Origin: Caldithrix sp964532875
GTDB taxonomy: Bacteria; Calditrichota; Calditrichia; Calditrichales; Calditrichaceae
Direction of reading: 5' to 3'
Length of the DNA: 33,707 nt
Assembly: GCA_964532875.1 (NCBI GenBank)
Contig: CAZHIZ010000022.1
Span: 1-33,707 of the forward strand
Position numbers and translations under genes: made by a program. Shown here in pieces: positions 9,381 through 17,831 of this stretch (position 1 is the first letter of the stretch; every line of letters starts with the position of its first letter). The notes under the pieces are model-generated. The model was not told the DNA's origin. It did no database searches and saw only the letters and a list, made by a program, of their open reading frames with translations.

Positions 9381-10871
9381 CTACCAGAATCGACCGCCCA
9401 GCATATCGATAACCGAGGCCATCTTTCGTAAATTGTATTGTTTCAAATTCGGTTGGGCAGTCTTTTTCAACGGGGCATTGCCCAGGTCGGCCCGTATCGA
9501 AATATGAGCAATGGAAATGCCGTATTTGGCGTTAATAGCATCGATGAATTGGTTGGCCACAATACCGTAGCCGGCATTGGTCAAATGGATACCGTCGAAA
9601 CTAAACAATCCGCCGGTAGCAAATTCAGTGGTAAAAAGGAATCCGTCGGCCATAACGCCGCCCTGATTCAACACATCCAGCAAAAATTTATTGGCATCAA
9701 ACAGGGCAAAGCCGTATTGATTGGCAGCCGCCGCGATAATTTGATTGTAAGCAGCCGTCACCTGTTGAATCGTGGCAATTTCCACCGGATCCAAAATCAA
9801 TGGATTCGGCCAGGGGTTCCGCGGATCCAAACCGAAAGCTTTGGTCGTATCCACGGCCGGCATGGTGGCTAATAAAGCGCTTACGGGAACGCCCTTCATG
9901 GCGGCCAGATCGCGATACCAATGCCCGGTAGGTTTGCCGATATCCGCCGCATAGCTGCCACCGACTAAGGTGACCAAAACGTTGAAATTGGTCAAATCGT
10001 CCAGGGTGGCCTGTCCGCTGGCCGGAGCCGTGGTCAGACTATCCGTCCCTTTCTGGTAGGCCAGGGGATAGGGAATGTTAGCCGCTTGCAAAGCCGCGGC
10101 TATTTTCGGGCCAACTACCTTAAAAAACGGCGGGACCGTCACATCGGGAATATTGGCCACGGCTACTTTGGCATTTAAAGAGGCCACTTTTTCTGCCAAA
10201 GCCATGTAGGCACTTTGGAATCCTTGCAGCGAAACGCCCGTTACCGGACTGGTAAAATCCTGAATGGGCGTGGGCGGTTTTAATCCGCCGCTGGTGGCAT
10301 AACCCAAAATATCGTTATTACCGATCCACAAAGTCACCAAATCCGGATTTTGCGCTTTGGCCTGATCAAAGGCCGTTCCCTGACCGCGTAATACGAGATC
10401 CACGGCATCATTCTTTTCGCCGAAAAAGAGATAGCGGAAATTTGTCGTGGAACTGGTAGCGTTTAAAAGATCCCATGTTGTGGCCGTAGGAATACCCAAA
10501 TTCTGATACGGTTTGGGATAGGTGGTGTTGTTGGGTACACCCGTGCCCGAGGCCTGAAAAATACTGTTGGTAAATGGATCCAATTCGTAAATATTGGGAA
10601 TACCCGGGAAAGAAACCGTGGGCTGCGCAAATTCTTTAATACCTAATTGGCGGGCGATTTGCGCCGGGAAACTAAAATACTGAAAATCTTCCATCAAACC
10701 GCCGGATTGCACACCGGCCGTTAAACTGTTGCCCAAAGCAACATACGTATTGATGGTCTGGCCGTTTAAATTATTTTCCGTCTTTTTTACGGCAGGTTCT
10801 TCCAGCTTACATCCCGAAAGAACCAACGCCAGGGCCAACATCGCAAGGAAGGTAAATCGAATATATTTCAT
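9381..10871 (-). CDS. SGNH/GDSL-hydrolase-family lipoprotein (intact catalytic blocks)
   Basis: The product has 496 residues, with a lipoprotein signal peptide and lipobox LSGC (Cys21). All SGNH elements are present: block I VALGNSLTAG with Ser49 as the expected nucleophile, block III WIGNNDIL with the oxyanion Asn at 186, and block V FDGIHLTNAG with Asp426 and His429. It should be an envelope-anchored esterase or lipase of unknown substrate. It follows its FadL-like partner by 22 bp with AAGGAG 9 nt before the ATG, so the two are almost certainly co-transcribed. This suggests that the hydrolase releases hydrophobic products that the channel takes up (inference). A terminator follows immediately. 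The C-terminal 50 residues after the last block show no recognisable motif. Confidence 0.9.
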   Translation of the reverse strand: MKYIRFTFLAMLALALVLSGCKLEEPAVKKTENNLNGQTINTYVALGNSLTAGVQSGGLMEDFQYFSFPAQIARQLGIKEFAQPTVSFPGIPNIYELDPFTNSIFQASGTGVPNNTTYPKPYQNLGIPTATTWDLLNATSSTTNFRYLFFGEKNDAVDLVLRGQGTAFDQAKAQNPDLVTLWIGNNDILGYATSGGLKPPTPIQDFTSPVTGVSLQGFQSAYMALAEKVASLNAKVAVANIPDVTVPPFFKVVGPKIAAALQAANIPYPLAYQKGTDSLTTAPASGQATLDDLTNFNVLVTLVGGSYAADIGKPTGHWYRDLAAMKGVPVSALLATMPAVDTTKAFGLDPRNPWPNPLILDPVEIATIQQVTAAYNQIIAAAANQYGFALFDANKFLLDVLNQGGVMADGFLFTTEFATGGLFSFDGIHLTNAGYGIVANQFIDAINAKYGISIAHISIRADLGNAPLKKTAQPNLKQYNLRKMASVIDMLGGRFW

Positions 10872-10893
10872 AACATCATTCTCCTTCTGTTAA

Positions 10894-12171
10894 TTATAAA
10901 GAAATGCCCATAGTCAGGCCAAACATATTAGCCATACCCTTGTAGGTTCCGTTAAACGGAAACGGTTGGCCGTTTACTTCCAATTTGGAATTTTTGATGG
11001 TACGATCATCCTGTAAAAGCAACATATAATAAGCATCGAAAGTTAGGTTGTTCAATTTGTATCCCGCACCAATGGAGTACAAATTGCGATCGCCTTCGGG
11101 TAATGTTGGCTCGACATATTCATCCGGAACGGCATGATTATCACGCAGATAACCGGCGCGAACAGCAAAATTCTCGTTTACCTTGTATTCCAGGCCGAAA
11201 CGCAAACTGTAACTGTCGATGTAATTCTTGACGGCTTCGCTTTCGGTAGAACCGGCTACAGGTTCCTTAAACTTGATTTTCAAAACATCATAAGAGCTCC
11301 AGCCCAACTGCATGAAATCGAATTCGGCTGTTAATTGCTCGGTAAACGCATAGGAAATTCCCAAACCGATTTCATTGGGAAAATTCAATTCGGAACTACC
11401 CTTGGTATTGGGAAAAGCGGCCTGTAAATACTGATACATTTTTTCATTGCGTAATTGGGGAATTTCGAAGGTGGCATCACCGTCATTGAATTTCATCAGC
11501 ACATTATGGCGATACACGGCACCGAGGGTTAACTTGTCCATCGGCTTGAACTGAATGCCCACATTAAAGCCGTAACCGGTGCCGTTAGCCTTTAATTCGG
11601 ATTCCACGTAGGTATCGGCGGCAAAACCGGTGTAAATGCTTTTTTGCAAATCAACCGTACCGATCATGTAGGTAAATCCGGCGGCTACGGAAAGATTATC
11701 CAGCACTTTGTAAGCCAAAACGGGGTTAAACGAAAAGGTTTGTACATCGGATTTGGTCGCCAAAACGCGTCCGGGCCAATCACGCGGCCAATCGCTGCCC
11801 AAACCGAACATGGAATAAAAACCGAAACCGGCGGTCAAACGATCAGTAATCCCGTAGGTAAGATAAAAATGAGCCGGCGGGAAAATGTGTTTTTTGGCGG
11901 CCGTGTACAAATTGGGGTCCACATTGGTCGGCCCGGTAAAGGAAAATTCCGGCATGATGATGGTGGCACCCAAGCCCAAATGCAAGCCTTTTAAAGCCGT
12001 CATACCGGCGGGATTGTAAAATACGGCCGTTACATCATTGGACATGGCAATAAACGCACCACCCATGGCCGTGGCCTTTGCCCCCTGCTCATAAATGGAA
12101 AAGCCGGAGCCATAGACCAGAGAACCGCTTAGCAAAACGGCAAACAGTAGCATTAAAAGTTTCTTGTGCAT
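10894..12171 (-). CDS. FadL/OmpP1-family outer-membrane channel (copy 1)
   Basis: The product has 425 residues, with a signal peptide ending VYGSG, mature N-terminus GFSIYEQGAKATAMGGAF, the NPAG motif (FYNPAGMTAL) and alternating barrel strands to the C-terminus. This is the hydrophobic-compound transporter family typified by E. coli FadL. It heads the intact FadL/SGNH-lipoprotein unit and is paralogous to the protein at 7879-9126, with the differences spread along the length. AGGAGG lies 4 nt before the ATG, and a sigma-70-like promoter candidate lies 43-71 bp upstream. Substrate and direction of transport cannot be read from the sequence. Confidence 0.93.
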   Translation of the reverse strand: MHKKLLMLLFAVLLSGSLVYGSGFSIYEQGAKATAMGGAFIAMSNDVTAVFYNPAGMTALKGLHLGLGATIIMPEFSFTGPTNVDPNLYTAAKKHIFPPAHFYLTYGITDRLTAGFGFYSMFGLGSDWPRDWPGRVLATKSDVQTFSFNPVLAYKVLDNLSVAAGFTYMIGTVDLQKSIYTGFAADTYVESELKANGTGYGFNVGIQFKPMDKLTLGAVYRHNVLMKFNDGDATFEIPQLRNEKMYQYLQAAFPNTKGSSELNFPNEIGLGISYAFTEQLTAEFDFMQLGWSSYDVLKIKFKEPVAGSTESEAVKNYIDSYSLRFGLEYKVNENFAVRAGYLRDNHAVPDEYVEPTLPEGDRNLYSIGAGYKLNNLTFDAYYMLLLQDDRTIKNSKLEVNGQPFPFNGTYKGMANMFGLTMGISL

Positions 12172-12479
12172 AGAACCTCCTACTTAAAATTAGAAACTCC
12201 AATAATACCTTGAAAGATACAAGAATATCGTTTCAAATTCAACTATTTAGGATTTTATAGCCTATTATTTTTGTTATATTTATCACATAGGATGACCTAA
12301 ATCGTGGGCAGAAAAATCAACGTAAAGTCAATAAAAATCGAAGAAAAGACCCAAGACCAATGCCCGGCAGTGATTACTTAACTTCAAGAACAAGAATCGC
12401 CTTGCATCCCAGCAGGGCAGGGATCGAATACATTTTAAAATTAGAATACGGTGAAAAACGGAATGCAAACGATGCCGTT
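12172..12479. other. Intergenic region between glgC and the first FadL/SGNH unit
   Basis: This 308-bp stretch has no convincing gene. Its left part holds the ribosome binding site and promoter candidate for the FadL-like gene. Its right part holds a weak 5-bp hairpin (ATCCC/GGGAT, 12406-12424). An imperfect stem, AAACGG/CCGTTT, overlaps the glgC stop, is followed on the minus strand by TTTTT, and may terminate glgC. A 24-codon GTG frame near 12304 has no ribosome binding site. Confidence 0.6.
12214..12242 (-). promoter_or_regulatory. Candidate sigma-70-like promoter for the first FadL/SGNH unit
   Basis: Minus-strand TTGAAT and TATCTT are separated by 17 nt. The -10 box ends 43 bp upstream of the start codon in an AT-rich stretch. 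It was found by eye only. Confidence 0.38.
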
Positions 12480-13754
12480 TCAGATGACCGTATTATCCGG
12501 AACTAAGGTATTTTTAGGGATGATGATGATGCCGTCCCGAATGGAATAGAAGTCACCGTCTTCATTTTCTTTATTGTCTTTGTTAATCAGATGTACGTTA
12601 TTACCGATACGAGCATTGATATCGATGATGGCGTTCCGAATAACACAATTGTGGCCGATGCCTAAATTCGGTTGCCCCATATCTGCATTTTCCTTACGTG
12701 TACGAATGGTTTCGTAGCGATCGTTACCCATGATAATAGCCCGTTGAATAAAGGTACCCTCTTCCACAAACGAGCGAATGCCGATAATGGAATTCTCGAT
12801 GATCGAGCCCAATAAAATACAACCTTCCGCCACATTGGATTGGTGAATTTGGCAGTTGTAAATTTTCGAGGGCGGTAAATAACGCGGATGGGTGTAAATG
12901 GGGTAATCTTCATCGTAGAAATCAAAACGGGGAACGGGCTGTACCAATTCCATGTGCGCATCGAAAAAAGAGCGTACCGTTCCGATATCTTCCCAATAGC
13001 CGTCGAAAAAATAAGCCGCCACTTTGTATTTTTTAATGGCCTCGGGTATTATCTCGTGGCCAAAATCTTCTTTACCTTTATCGGCCAACGCTTGGAAAAG
13101 AACCTCCTTTTTAAAAATGTAAATACCCATCGAGGCCAGATGGGTACGTCCTTGCGGCTCGATATTGAATTTTTTAAATGTTTCCGGAGAAATGGCAAAA
13201 TCATCCAGAACGGCATCATCTTGCGGTTTTTCGTAAAATTCCGAAATATAACCCTTTTCGTTAACTTTAAGAATGCCAAATCCTTTTGCTTCATGGCGAT
13301 AGATCGGTTTAACGGCAATGGAAATGTCGGCATCCATTTTTAAATGATTGTCAAAGAAATGGCGGTAGTTCATACGGTAGAGATGATCTCCGGAAAGAAT
13401 AAGGAGATTGTTGTCCGCACGTTCGAAATACATTAAATTCTTGCGTACGGCATCGGCTGTCCCCTGGTACCAATCCTTATTTTCGGCGGTTTGTTGAGCA
13501 GCCAAAATGCGCACAAACCCCTTGCTGAAAATATCAAACAGGTACGTACGCGAAATATGGCGGTGCAAGGATTCCGTATTGAACTGGGTCAGAATGAAAA
13601 TTTTCCGAACACCAGAATGCAGGCAATTGCTGATGGGGATATCAATCAAACGGAATTTCCCGCCAATGGGTACGGCCGGTTTGGCCCGTAATTTGGTTAA
13701 CGGATACAGACGCGAGCCCTGCCCCCCTCCTAAAATAATTGCCGTTAAGTCCAT
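12480..13754 (-). CDS. glgC: Glucose-1-phosphate adenylyltransferase (ADP-glucose pyrophosphorylase)
   Basis: The product has 424 residues, the usual length. It makes ADP-glucose from ATP and glucose-1-phosphate, the committed step of bacterial glycogen synthesis. The N-terminal nucleotidyltransferase domain starts at GGGQGSRLYPLTKLRAKPA and continues through FRLIDIPISNCLHSG and the LSGDHLYRMNY catalytic segment; the glucose-binding FYEKP motif follows. The C-terminal left-handed beta-helix shows CILLGSIIENSIIG and NCVIRNAIIDINARIG hexapeptide repeats. The start has only a poor Shine-Dalgarno match, with AAGGA about 15 nt upstream and GAG closer. It lies 20 bp after the ArsC-like gene, suggesting a shared transcript. 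No other glycogen genes are in the window. Confidence 0.96.
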   Translation of the reverse strand: MDLTAIILGGGQGSRLYPLTKLRAKPAVPIGGKFRLIDIPISNCLHSGVRKIFILTQFNTESLHRHISRTYLFDIFSKGFVRILAAQQTAENKDWYQGTADAVRKNLMYFERADNNLLILSGDHLYRMNYRHFFDNHLKMDADISIAVKPIYRHEAKGFGILKVNEKGYISEFYEKPQDDAVLDDFAISPETFKKFNIEPQGRTHLASMGIYIFKKEVLFQALADKGKEDFGHEIIPEAIKKYKVAAYFFDGYWEDIGTVRSFFDAHMELVQPVPRFDFYDEDYPIYTHPRYLPPSKIYNCQIHQSNVAEGCILLGSIIENSIIGIRSFVEEGTFIQRAIIMGNDRYETIRTRKENADMGQPNLGIGHNCVIRNAIIDINARIGNNVHLINKDNKENEDGDFYSIRDGIIIIPKNTLVPDNTVI

Positions 13755-13774
13755 GAAGCCATCTCACTTTCCTT

Positions 13775-14116
13775 TTATTTCACAAAATTTAAAACACCTT
13801 GTTCATCAAACCCAACCCAATAGACATCGCCTTTTTTTATTAACGGACGATTAATCATGCCCTGTTCTTTTAACAGCCATTCGAACAACTCGTCTTCCGA
13901 TAAATTTTGTCCTTTAAGCCCCAGCTTGCGAAACGTGGGACCTTTGGAATTTAAAACGCTTTGCAGGCCCAATTGATCCACTACTTTTTTTAATTCTTCA
14001 CGCGTTAAGGGATGCTTTTTTACGTTAACAAAGGTGTAATCGATCCCATTGGCTTCCAACAGGGCCTTGGTTTTTCGTATCTTCTGGCATTGGGGTACGC
14101 CGTAAAGGGTAATCAT
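13775..14116 (-). CDS. ArsC/Spx/YffB-family thioredoxin-fold protein
   Basis: The product has 113 residues, typical of the family. Cys10 lies in the N-terminal loop (YGVPQCQKIRK), and the family signature NSKGPTFRKLG and the INRPLI segment are present. There is one active-site-type Cys and no CXXC, which argues against a redox-sensing Spx. The Arg that binds arsenate in true ArsC (in the N-S/T-R-G segment) is Lys58 here, while Arg63 and Arg90 remain, so it is closer to the uncharacterised YffB branch. AAGGAG lies 10 nt before the start. It is followed by glgC after 20 bp. A glutathione- or thiol-dependent reductase role is only inferred. Confidence 0.85.
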   Translation of the reverse strand: MITLYGVPQCQKIRKTKALLEANGIDYTFVNVKKHPLTREELKKVVDQLGLQSVLNSKGPTFRKLGLKGQNLSEDELFEWLLKEQGMINRPLIKKGDVYWVGFDEQGVLNFVK

Positions 14117-14253
14117 GGCTCTCTCTCTCCTTCTTTTTTTCGGATTTCATTTTAAGCTCATTTTTAGAAATCGGGTATTTCGCAAACGGGCACCTCGGGA
14201 GCGCCGCAAGTAATCGTCATCAGAGAATCTCAGCGTGCAACATCGCACAAGGC

Positions 14254-15435
14254 TTAATCTAAAATGGACGAAGCGACCACATTGGCAATTTGCCCGCGTA
14301 AACGCACCACACTCCCCGTATCGTGAGGATGCACCCGGTTGGTCAGCAAAATAATAACCGTTCTGCTTTGCGGATCGATGGAGATCGATGTGCCCGTGTA
14401 GCCCGTATGACCATAAGCCCGTGCGCTGAACAAATCGCCCAGGTTGGAATTGTAGTCTGAAGAAACATCCCAGCCCAAGGCGCGGCCAAATTGCTCGAAT
14501 CCTTTGGGGACGGTGATCATCTTTTCCACCGTGCGTTTACTTAAAATACGCGTTCCGTGCCAGGTACCGTCATTGAGCATCATGGCCGAAAAAATGGCTA
14601 AATCGTCCGCCGTAGAAAATAAGCCGGCATTTCCGGATATGCCTCCGTTCATGACCCGCGCCAAAGGATCGTGCACAACACCCAAAAGCACCGTTCCGTC
14701 CGGTTGCATTTCAGTAGCCGCGCAACGTTTTATTTTGTCTTTAGGCGGCAAATAAAACGTATCGTGCATGCCTAAAGGTTTGAAAATATGTTGTTCGCTG
14801 AAATCTTTCAACGATTGCCCGCTAATGGTTTGAATGATATTCTGTAAGGTGATGAAATTCAAACAACTGTATTTGAAGTAGGTACCCGGCTCGTGTTCCA
14901 GCGGCAAGCGACCAATGTAGGCGATTAAGGAATCCGGATTGGGAGCCCCGAATTTTTGTTGCAGTTCTTTAACCGGAGCGTAAGGAGGCAAGCCCGAGGT
15001 ATGGGTTAACAAATGAATGATGCGAATCGGTTTGCCAAAGTTGTTTTTGTGCTTGAACTGCGGCAAGAAATCCGAAACACGATCTTTAAGCCGCAATTGC
15101 CCGCGTTCCAGTAAGATCATGGCCGAAGTGGCCGTTGCCACAGGCTTGGTAACCGAAGCCAGGTCGAAAATGGTGGAAATTTTCATTTTACGTTTTACTG
15201 GCACCAATTGGCGGTAACCGTAAGCTTTACGGTAAACGATTTTATTATCGCGGGCAACCAACAAAACCGCGCCGGGAATAATGCTGTCTGCAATGGCCTT
15301 CTCAATAATCTTATCGGCCAGTTGCAGACGCTTGCCATCCATATTTTCCACCTCGGGGGCGACAACTTTTAAAGCTTGTGCTTGTAAAAAGACGGCTAAA
15401 AAAAGGACGGGAATTACAATTTTGCGTAGCATCAT
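14254..15435 (-). CDS. Exported serine hydrolase, class C beta-lactamase / penicillin-binding-protein fold
   Basis: The product has 393 residues with a signal peptide ending LQAQA at about residue 21. Catalytic elements of the family are visible: SVTK (SxxK, Ser94/Lys97), YSC in place of the usual YxN (Tyr189), and HTG (343-345) as the KTG-equivalent. This combination fits the esterase/peptidase-like branch of class C proteins (EstB/AmpH-like) better than a true beta-lactamase. It probably acts in the periplasm on peptidoglycan-derived peptides, esters or similar substrates. AAGGGA lies 7 nt before the ATG, and a second ATG follows immediately. A 137-bp gap without obvious signals separates it from the ArsC-like gene. 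It is divergent from the carbamoyltransferase gene. Confidence 0.88.
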   Translation of the reverse strand: MMLRKIVIPVLFLAVFLQAQALKVVAPEVENMDGKRLQLADKIIEKAIADSIIPGAVLLVARDNKIVYRKAYGYRQLVPVKRKMKISTIFDLASVTKPVATATSAMILLERGQLRLKDRVSDFLPQFKHKNNFGKPIRIIHLLTHTSGLPPYAPVKELQQKFGAPNPDSLIAYIGRLPLEHEPGTYFKYSCLNFITLQNIIQTISGQSLKDFSEQHIFKPLGMHDTFYLPPKDKIKRCAATEMQPDGTVLLGVVHDPLARVMNGGISGNAGLFSTADDLAIFSAMMLNDGTWHGTRILSKRTVEKMITVPKGFEQFGRALGWDVSSDYNSNLGDLFSARAYGHTGYTGTSISIDPQSRTVIILLTNRVHPHDTGSVVRLRGQIANVVASSILD

Positions 15436-15516
15436 ACAAACATCCCTTAGTTAGTGGGTGAACATTTCAGTCAGCGCTAATATACTAAATTTTAAAATGT
15501 ACCGAAACGTTAAATT

Positions 15517-15546
15517 TTGCCAAAGCCCTTGCAAGAGATTCATAAT
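15517..15546 (+). promoter_or_regulatory. Candidate sigma-70-like promoter for the carbamoyltransferase operon
   Basis: TTGCCA and CATAAT, each one base from consensus, are separated by 18 nt. The -10 box ends 58 bp upstream of the carbamoyltransferase start, inside the divergent intergenic region. It was found by eye only. Confidence 0.45.
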
Positions 15547-15604
15547 TGCATTCTACGTTCGCTTTTACGTACATTTCATTTGCGAGTAGCAACAGGGCGT
15601 AAAT

Positions 15605-17416
15605 ATGGCAACGTACATTTTAGGCATCTCCGCTTTTTACCACGATTCGGCCGCGGTTTTATTAAAAGACGGCACCATTGTCGCCGCCGTACAGGAAGAA
15701 CGCTTCTCCCGCCGCAAACACGACCATTCCTTCCCCCGAAAATCCATCGAATATTGTCTGCAAGAAGCGGGCATTCAGCCGAACGATTTGACTTTTGCGG
15801 TTTTTTACGAAAAGCCCTTTATTAAATTCAATCGCATCTTAGAGACCTATTTAAGCGTTGCACCGCGCGGCCTGCGTTCTTTTTTAATGGCCATGCCCCT
15901 GTGGATCGGACAAAAATTGTGGATTTCGGATTTGATTAAAAAGGAATTGTCCTTCGAGGGCCCTGTCCTTTTTTCCGAACATCACGAGGCCCATGCTGCC
16001 TCGGCTTTTTTCCCTTCACCCTTTGAGGAAGCGGCCGTTTTAACCATGGACGGTGTGGGCGAATGGGCTACCTCCTCCATCGGTTTGGGCAAAGGGAATG
16101 GGATTGATTTACTATTGGAACAACATTTTCCCCATTCTCTGGGGTTGCTTTATTCGGCATTTACCTATTTTACGGGATTTAAAGTTAATTCCGGCGAGTA
16201 CAAATTAATGGGTTTGGCCCCTTATGGAGAACCCCGTTTTGTGCAACGCATTCTGGATGAACTGGTGGATTTAAAAGAAGACGGTTCGTTTAAATTAAAC
16301 ATGCGCTACTTCCATTATTTAAGCGGGCTAACCATGACCAACCGACGCTTTGCCCGCCTGTTCGAAGGGCCGCCGCGTAATCCCGAAGCACCTTTAACAC
16401 AAAGGGAAATGGACCTGGCCGCTTCGGTACAGGCGGTTACCGAAGAAATCGTCCTACGTTCGGCGCGGCATGCTAAAAAAACAATCGGCGCCAAATATTT
16501 GTGTCTGGCAGGCGGCGTGGCATTGAATTGTGTGGCTAACGGAAAATTATTGCGCAGCGCTTTGTTTGAAGATATTTGGATTCAACCGGCGGCCGGTGAT
16601 GCCGGCGGAGCTCTCGGGGCCGCCTACTTAGCCTATTACCATCATCTGAATAAACCGCGTCATGCCACCGGTTCCGATCTGCAACAAGGCAGCTACCTGG
16701 GACCGGCCTATTCGGAAGAAGCCATCGAAAATTTCCTGCAAAACCAAGGGATTCCTTACCAACGGTTAACGGAAGACGACTTAATGACCCGGACGGCGGA
16801 ATTCCTGTCGCAAGGGAAAGTGGTGGGCTGGTTTCAGGGTCGCATGGAGTTCGGGCCGCGGGCTTTGGGTAATCGTTCCATTTTAGGTGATGCCCGCAAA
16901 GAAGACATGCAACGCATTCTGAATCTTAAAATTAAATTCCGTGAAAGTTTCCGTCCTTTTGCCCCGGCCGTTTTACAAGAAGAAGCCGGGCAATGGTTCG
17001 AAATCGACCGCCCCAGTCCCTACATGTTGCTCACGGCCACGGTTCGCCCGCATAAGCGTCTTCCGGTACCAAAGAAGGTTCACGGGTTGGACAAGTTGAA
17101 GATCAAACGCTCGCTCATCCCGGCTGTCACTCACGTGGATTATTCGGCGCGCCTGCAAACCGTAGATTCCGGGAGCAACCCCCTGTTTTATCGCCTGCTA
17201 AAAACCTTTAAGCAAAAAACCGGTTGCCCGTTGCTCATCAATACATCGTTTAACGTGCGGGGCGAGCCCATCGTCAATACACCGCAGGAAGCTTACGCCT
17301 GCTTTCTGCGCACGGAGATGGATGTGCTGGTGCTGGGGCCATTTCTGTTGAAGAAAGAGATACAACCCCCTGAAGCGCTTGCTTCTTTAGATAAAAAGGA
17401 GTTCGAAGTTGATTAG
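15605..17416 (+). CDS. NodU/CmcH/TobZ-family O-carbamoyltransferase
   Basis: The product has 603 residues, full length for the family, which transfers carbamoyl from carbamoyl phosphate (through carbamoyl-AMP) to a hydroxyl group of a sugar or other small molecule. The N-terminal Kae1-like domain begins GISAFYHDSAAVLL and has EERFSRRKHD, the metal-binding EHHEAHAAS segment (residues 125-133), GGVALNCVANG and QPAAGDAGGALG. The C-terminal YrdC-like domain has MEFGPRALGNRSILGDAR and INTSFNVRGEP. It is the first gene of a compact plus-strand operon, and its last codons overlap the TTG start of the SxtJ-like gene. The acceptor is unknown, and no glycosyltransferase or antibiotic cluster is adjacent. 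The arrangement matches sxtI-sxtJ-sxtK, where the first gene is the carbamoyltransferase. Confidence 0.93.
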   Translation: MATYILGISAFYHDSAAVLLKDGTIVAAVQEERFSRRKHDHSFPRKSIEYCLQEAGIQPNDLTFAVFYEKPFIKFNRILETYLSVAPRGLRSFLMAMPLWIGQKLWISDLIKKELSFEGPVLFSEHHEAHAASAFFPSPFEEAAVLTMDGVGEWATSSIGLGKGNGIDLLLEQHFPHSLGLLYSAFTYFTGFKVNSGEYKLMGLAPYGEPRFVQRILDELVDLKEDGSFKLNMRYFHYLSGLTMTNRRFARLFEGPPRNPEAPLTQREMDLAASVQAVTEEIVLRSARHAKKTIGAKYLCLAGGVALNCVANGKLLRSALFEDIWIQPAAGDAGGALGAAYLAYYHHLNKPRHATGSDLQQGSYLGPAYSEEAIENFLQNQGIPYQRLTEDDLMTRTAEFLSQGKVVGWFQGRMEFGPRALGNRSILGDARKEDMQRILNLKIKFRESFRPFAPAVLQEEAGQWFEIDRPSPYMLLTATVRPHKRLPVPKKVHGLDKLKIKRSLIPAVTHVDYSARLQTVDSGSNPLFYRLLKTFKQKTGCPLLINTSFNVRGEPIVNTPQEAYACFLRTEMDVLVLGPFLLKKEIQPPEALASLDKKEFEVD

Positions 17417-17813
17417 TCCCAATGCTAACAAAACGGTTACCGACAAGCAATTACGTTCATTTTCTTTGATTACCTTTTTGGGCTTCGGCGTTTTGGCCCT
17501 CTTTGCCTGGCGAAAGCAGAACCTTTTTTTAATGCTTCTCCTAATCGCTTTACAGGCATTGATTTTACTCGGCCAATTTTACCTGCCCTTATTGTTGCGT
17601 TTTTACGCCTATTGGATGAAAATCGGCGAAATATTGGGCTGGCTTTCGTCCCGCCTTTTACTGAGCCTTATTTTTTACCTGATCGTCACACCGATCGGCT
17701 TGTTTTTGCGTATTATCAAAAAGACGCTTTTGGATTTACGTTTCCCGGATGCCGCAGCTTCGTTTTGGCGAAAACGCAAAAAGACGCACAGCGATTTAAC
17801 GAAAATGTTTTAG
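17409..17813 (+). CDS. SxtJ-family membrane protein
   Basis: The product has 134 residues. Three or four hydrophobic segments lie at about 20-34, 40-62, 75-95 and 82-100, followed by a basic tail, and the overall pattern resembles the SxtJ family of unknown function. The start is TTG, supported by AAGGAG exactly 7 nt upstream. It overlaps the carbamoyltransferase stop by 8 bp, suggesting translational coupling. SxtJ homologs are known to sit beside O-carbamoyltransferases, so a membrane anchor or substrate-delivery role for that enzyme is inferred. The family assignment comes from memory of the pattern plus context, not from a profile search. Confidence 0.75.
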   Translation: MISPNANKTVTDKQLRSFSLITFLGFGVLALFAWRKQNLFLMLLLIALQALILLGQFYLPLLLRFYAYWMKIGEILGWLSSRLLLSLIFYLIVTPIGLFLRIIKKTLLDLRFPDAAASFWRKRKKTHSDLTKMF

Positions 17814-17831
17814 ATGACAAAGGAGCCGTCC

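Noticed and set aside
12304..12378. Small 24-codon gene
   Set aside because: GTG start without a ribosome binding site, no hydrophobic or conserved pattern, and low-complexity Lys/Ile-rich composition expected from AT-rich spacer.
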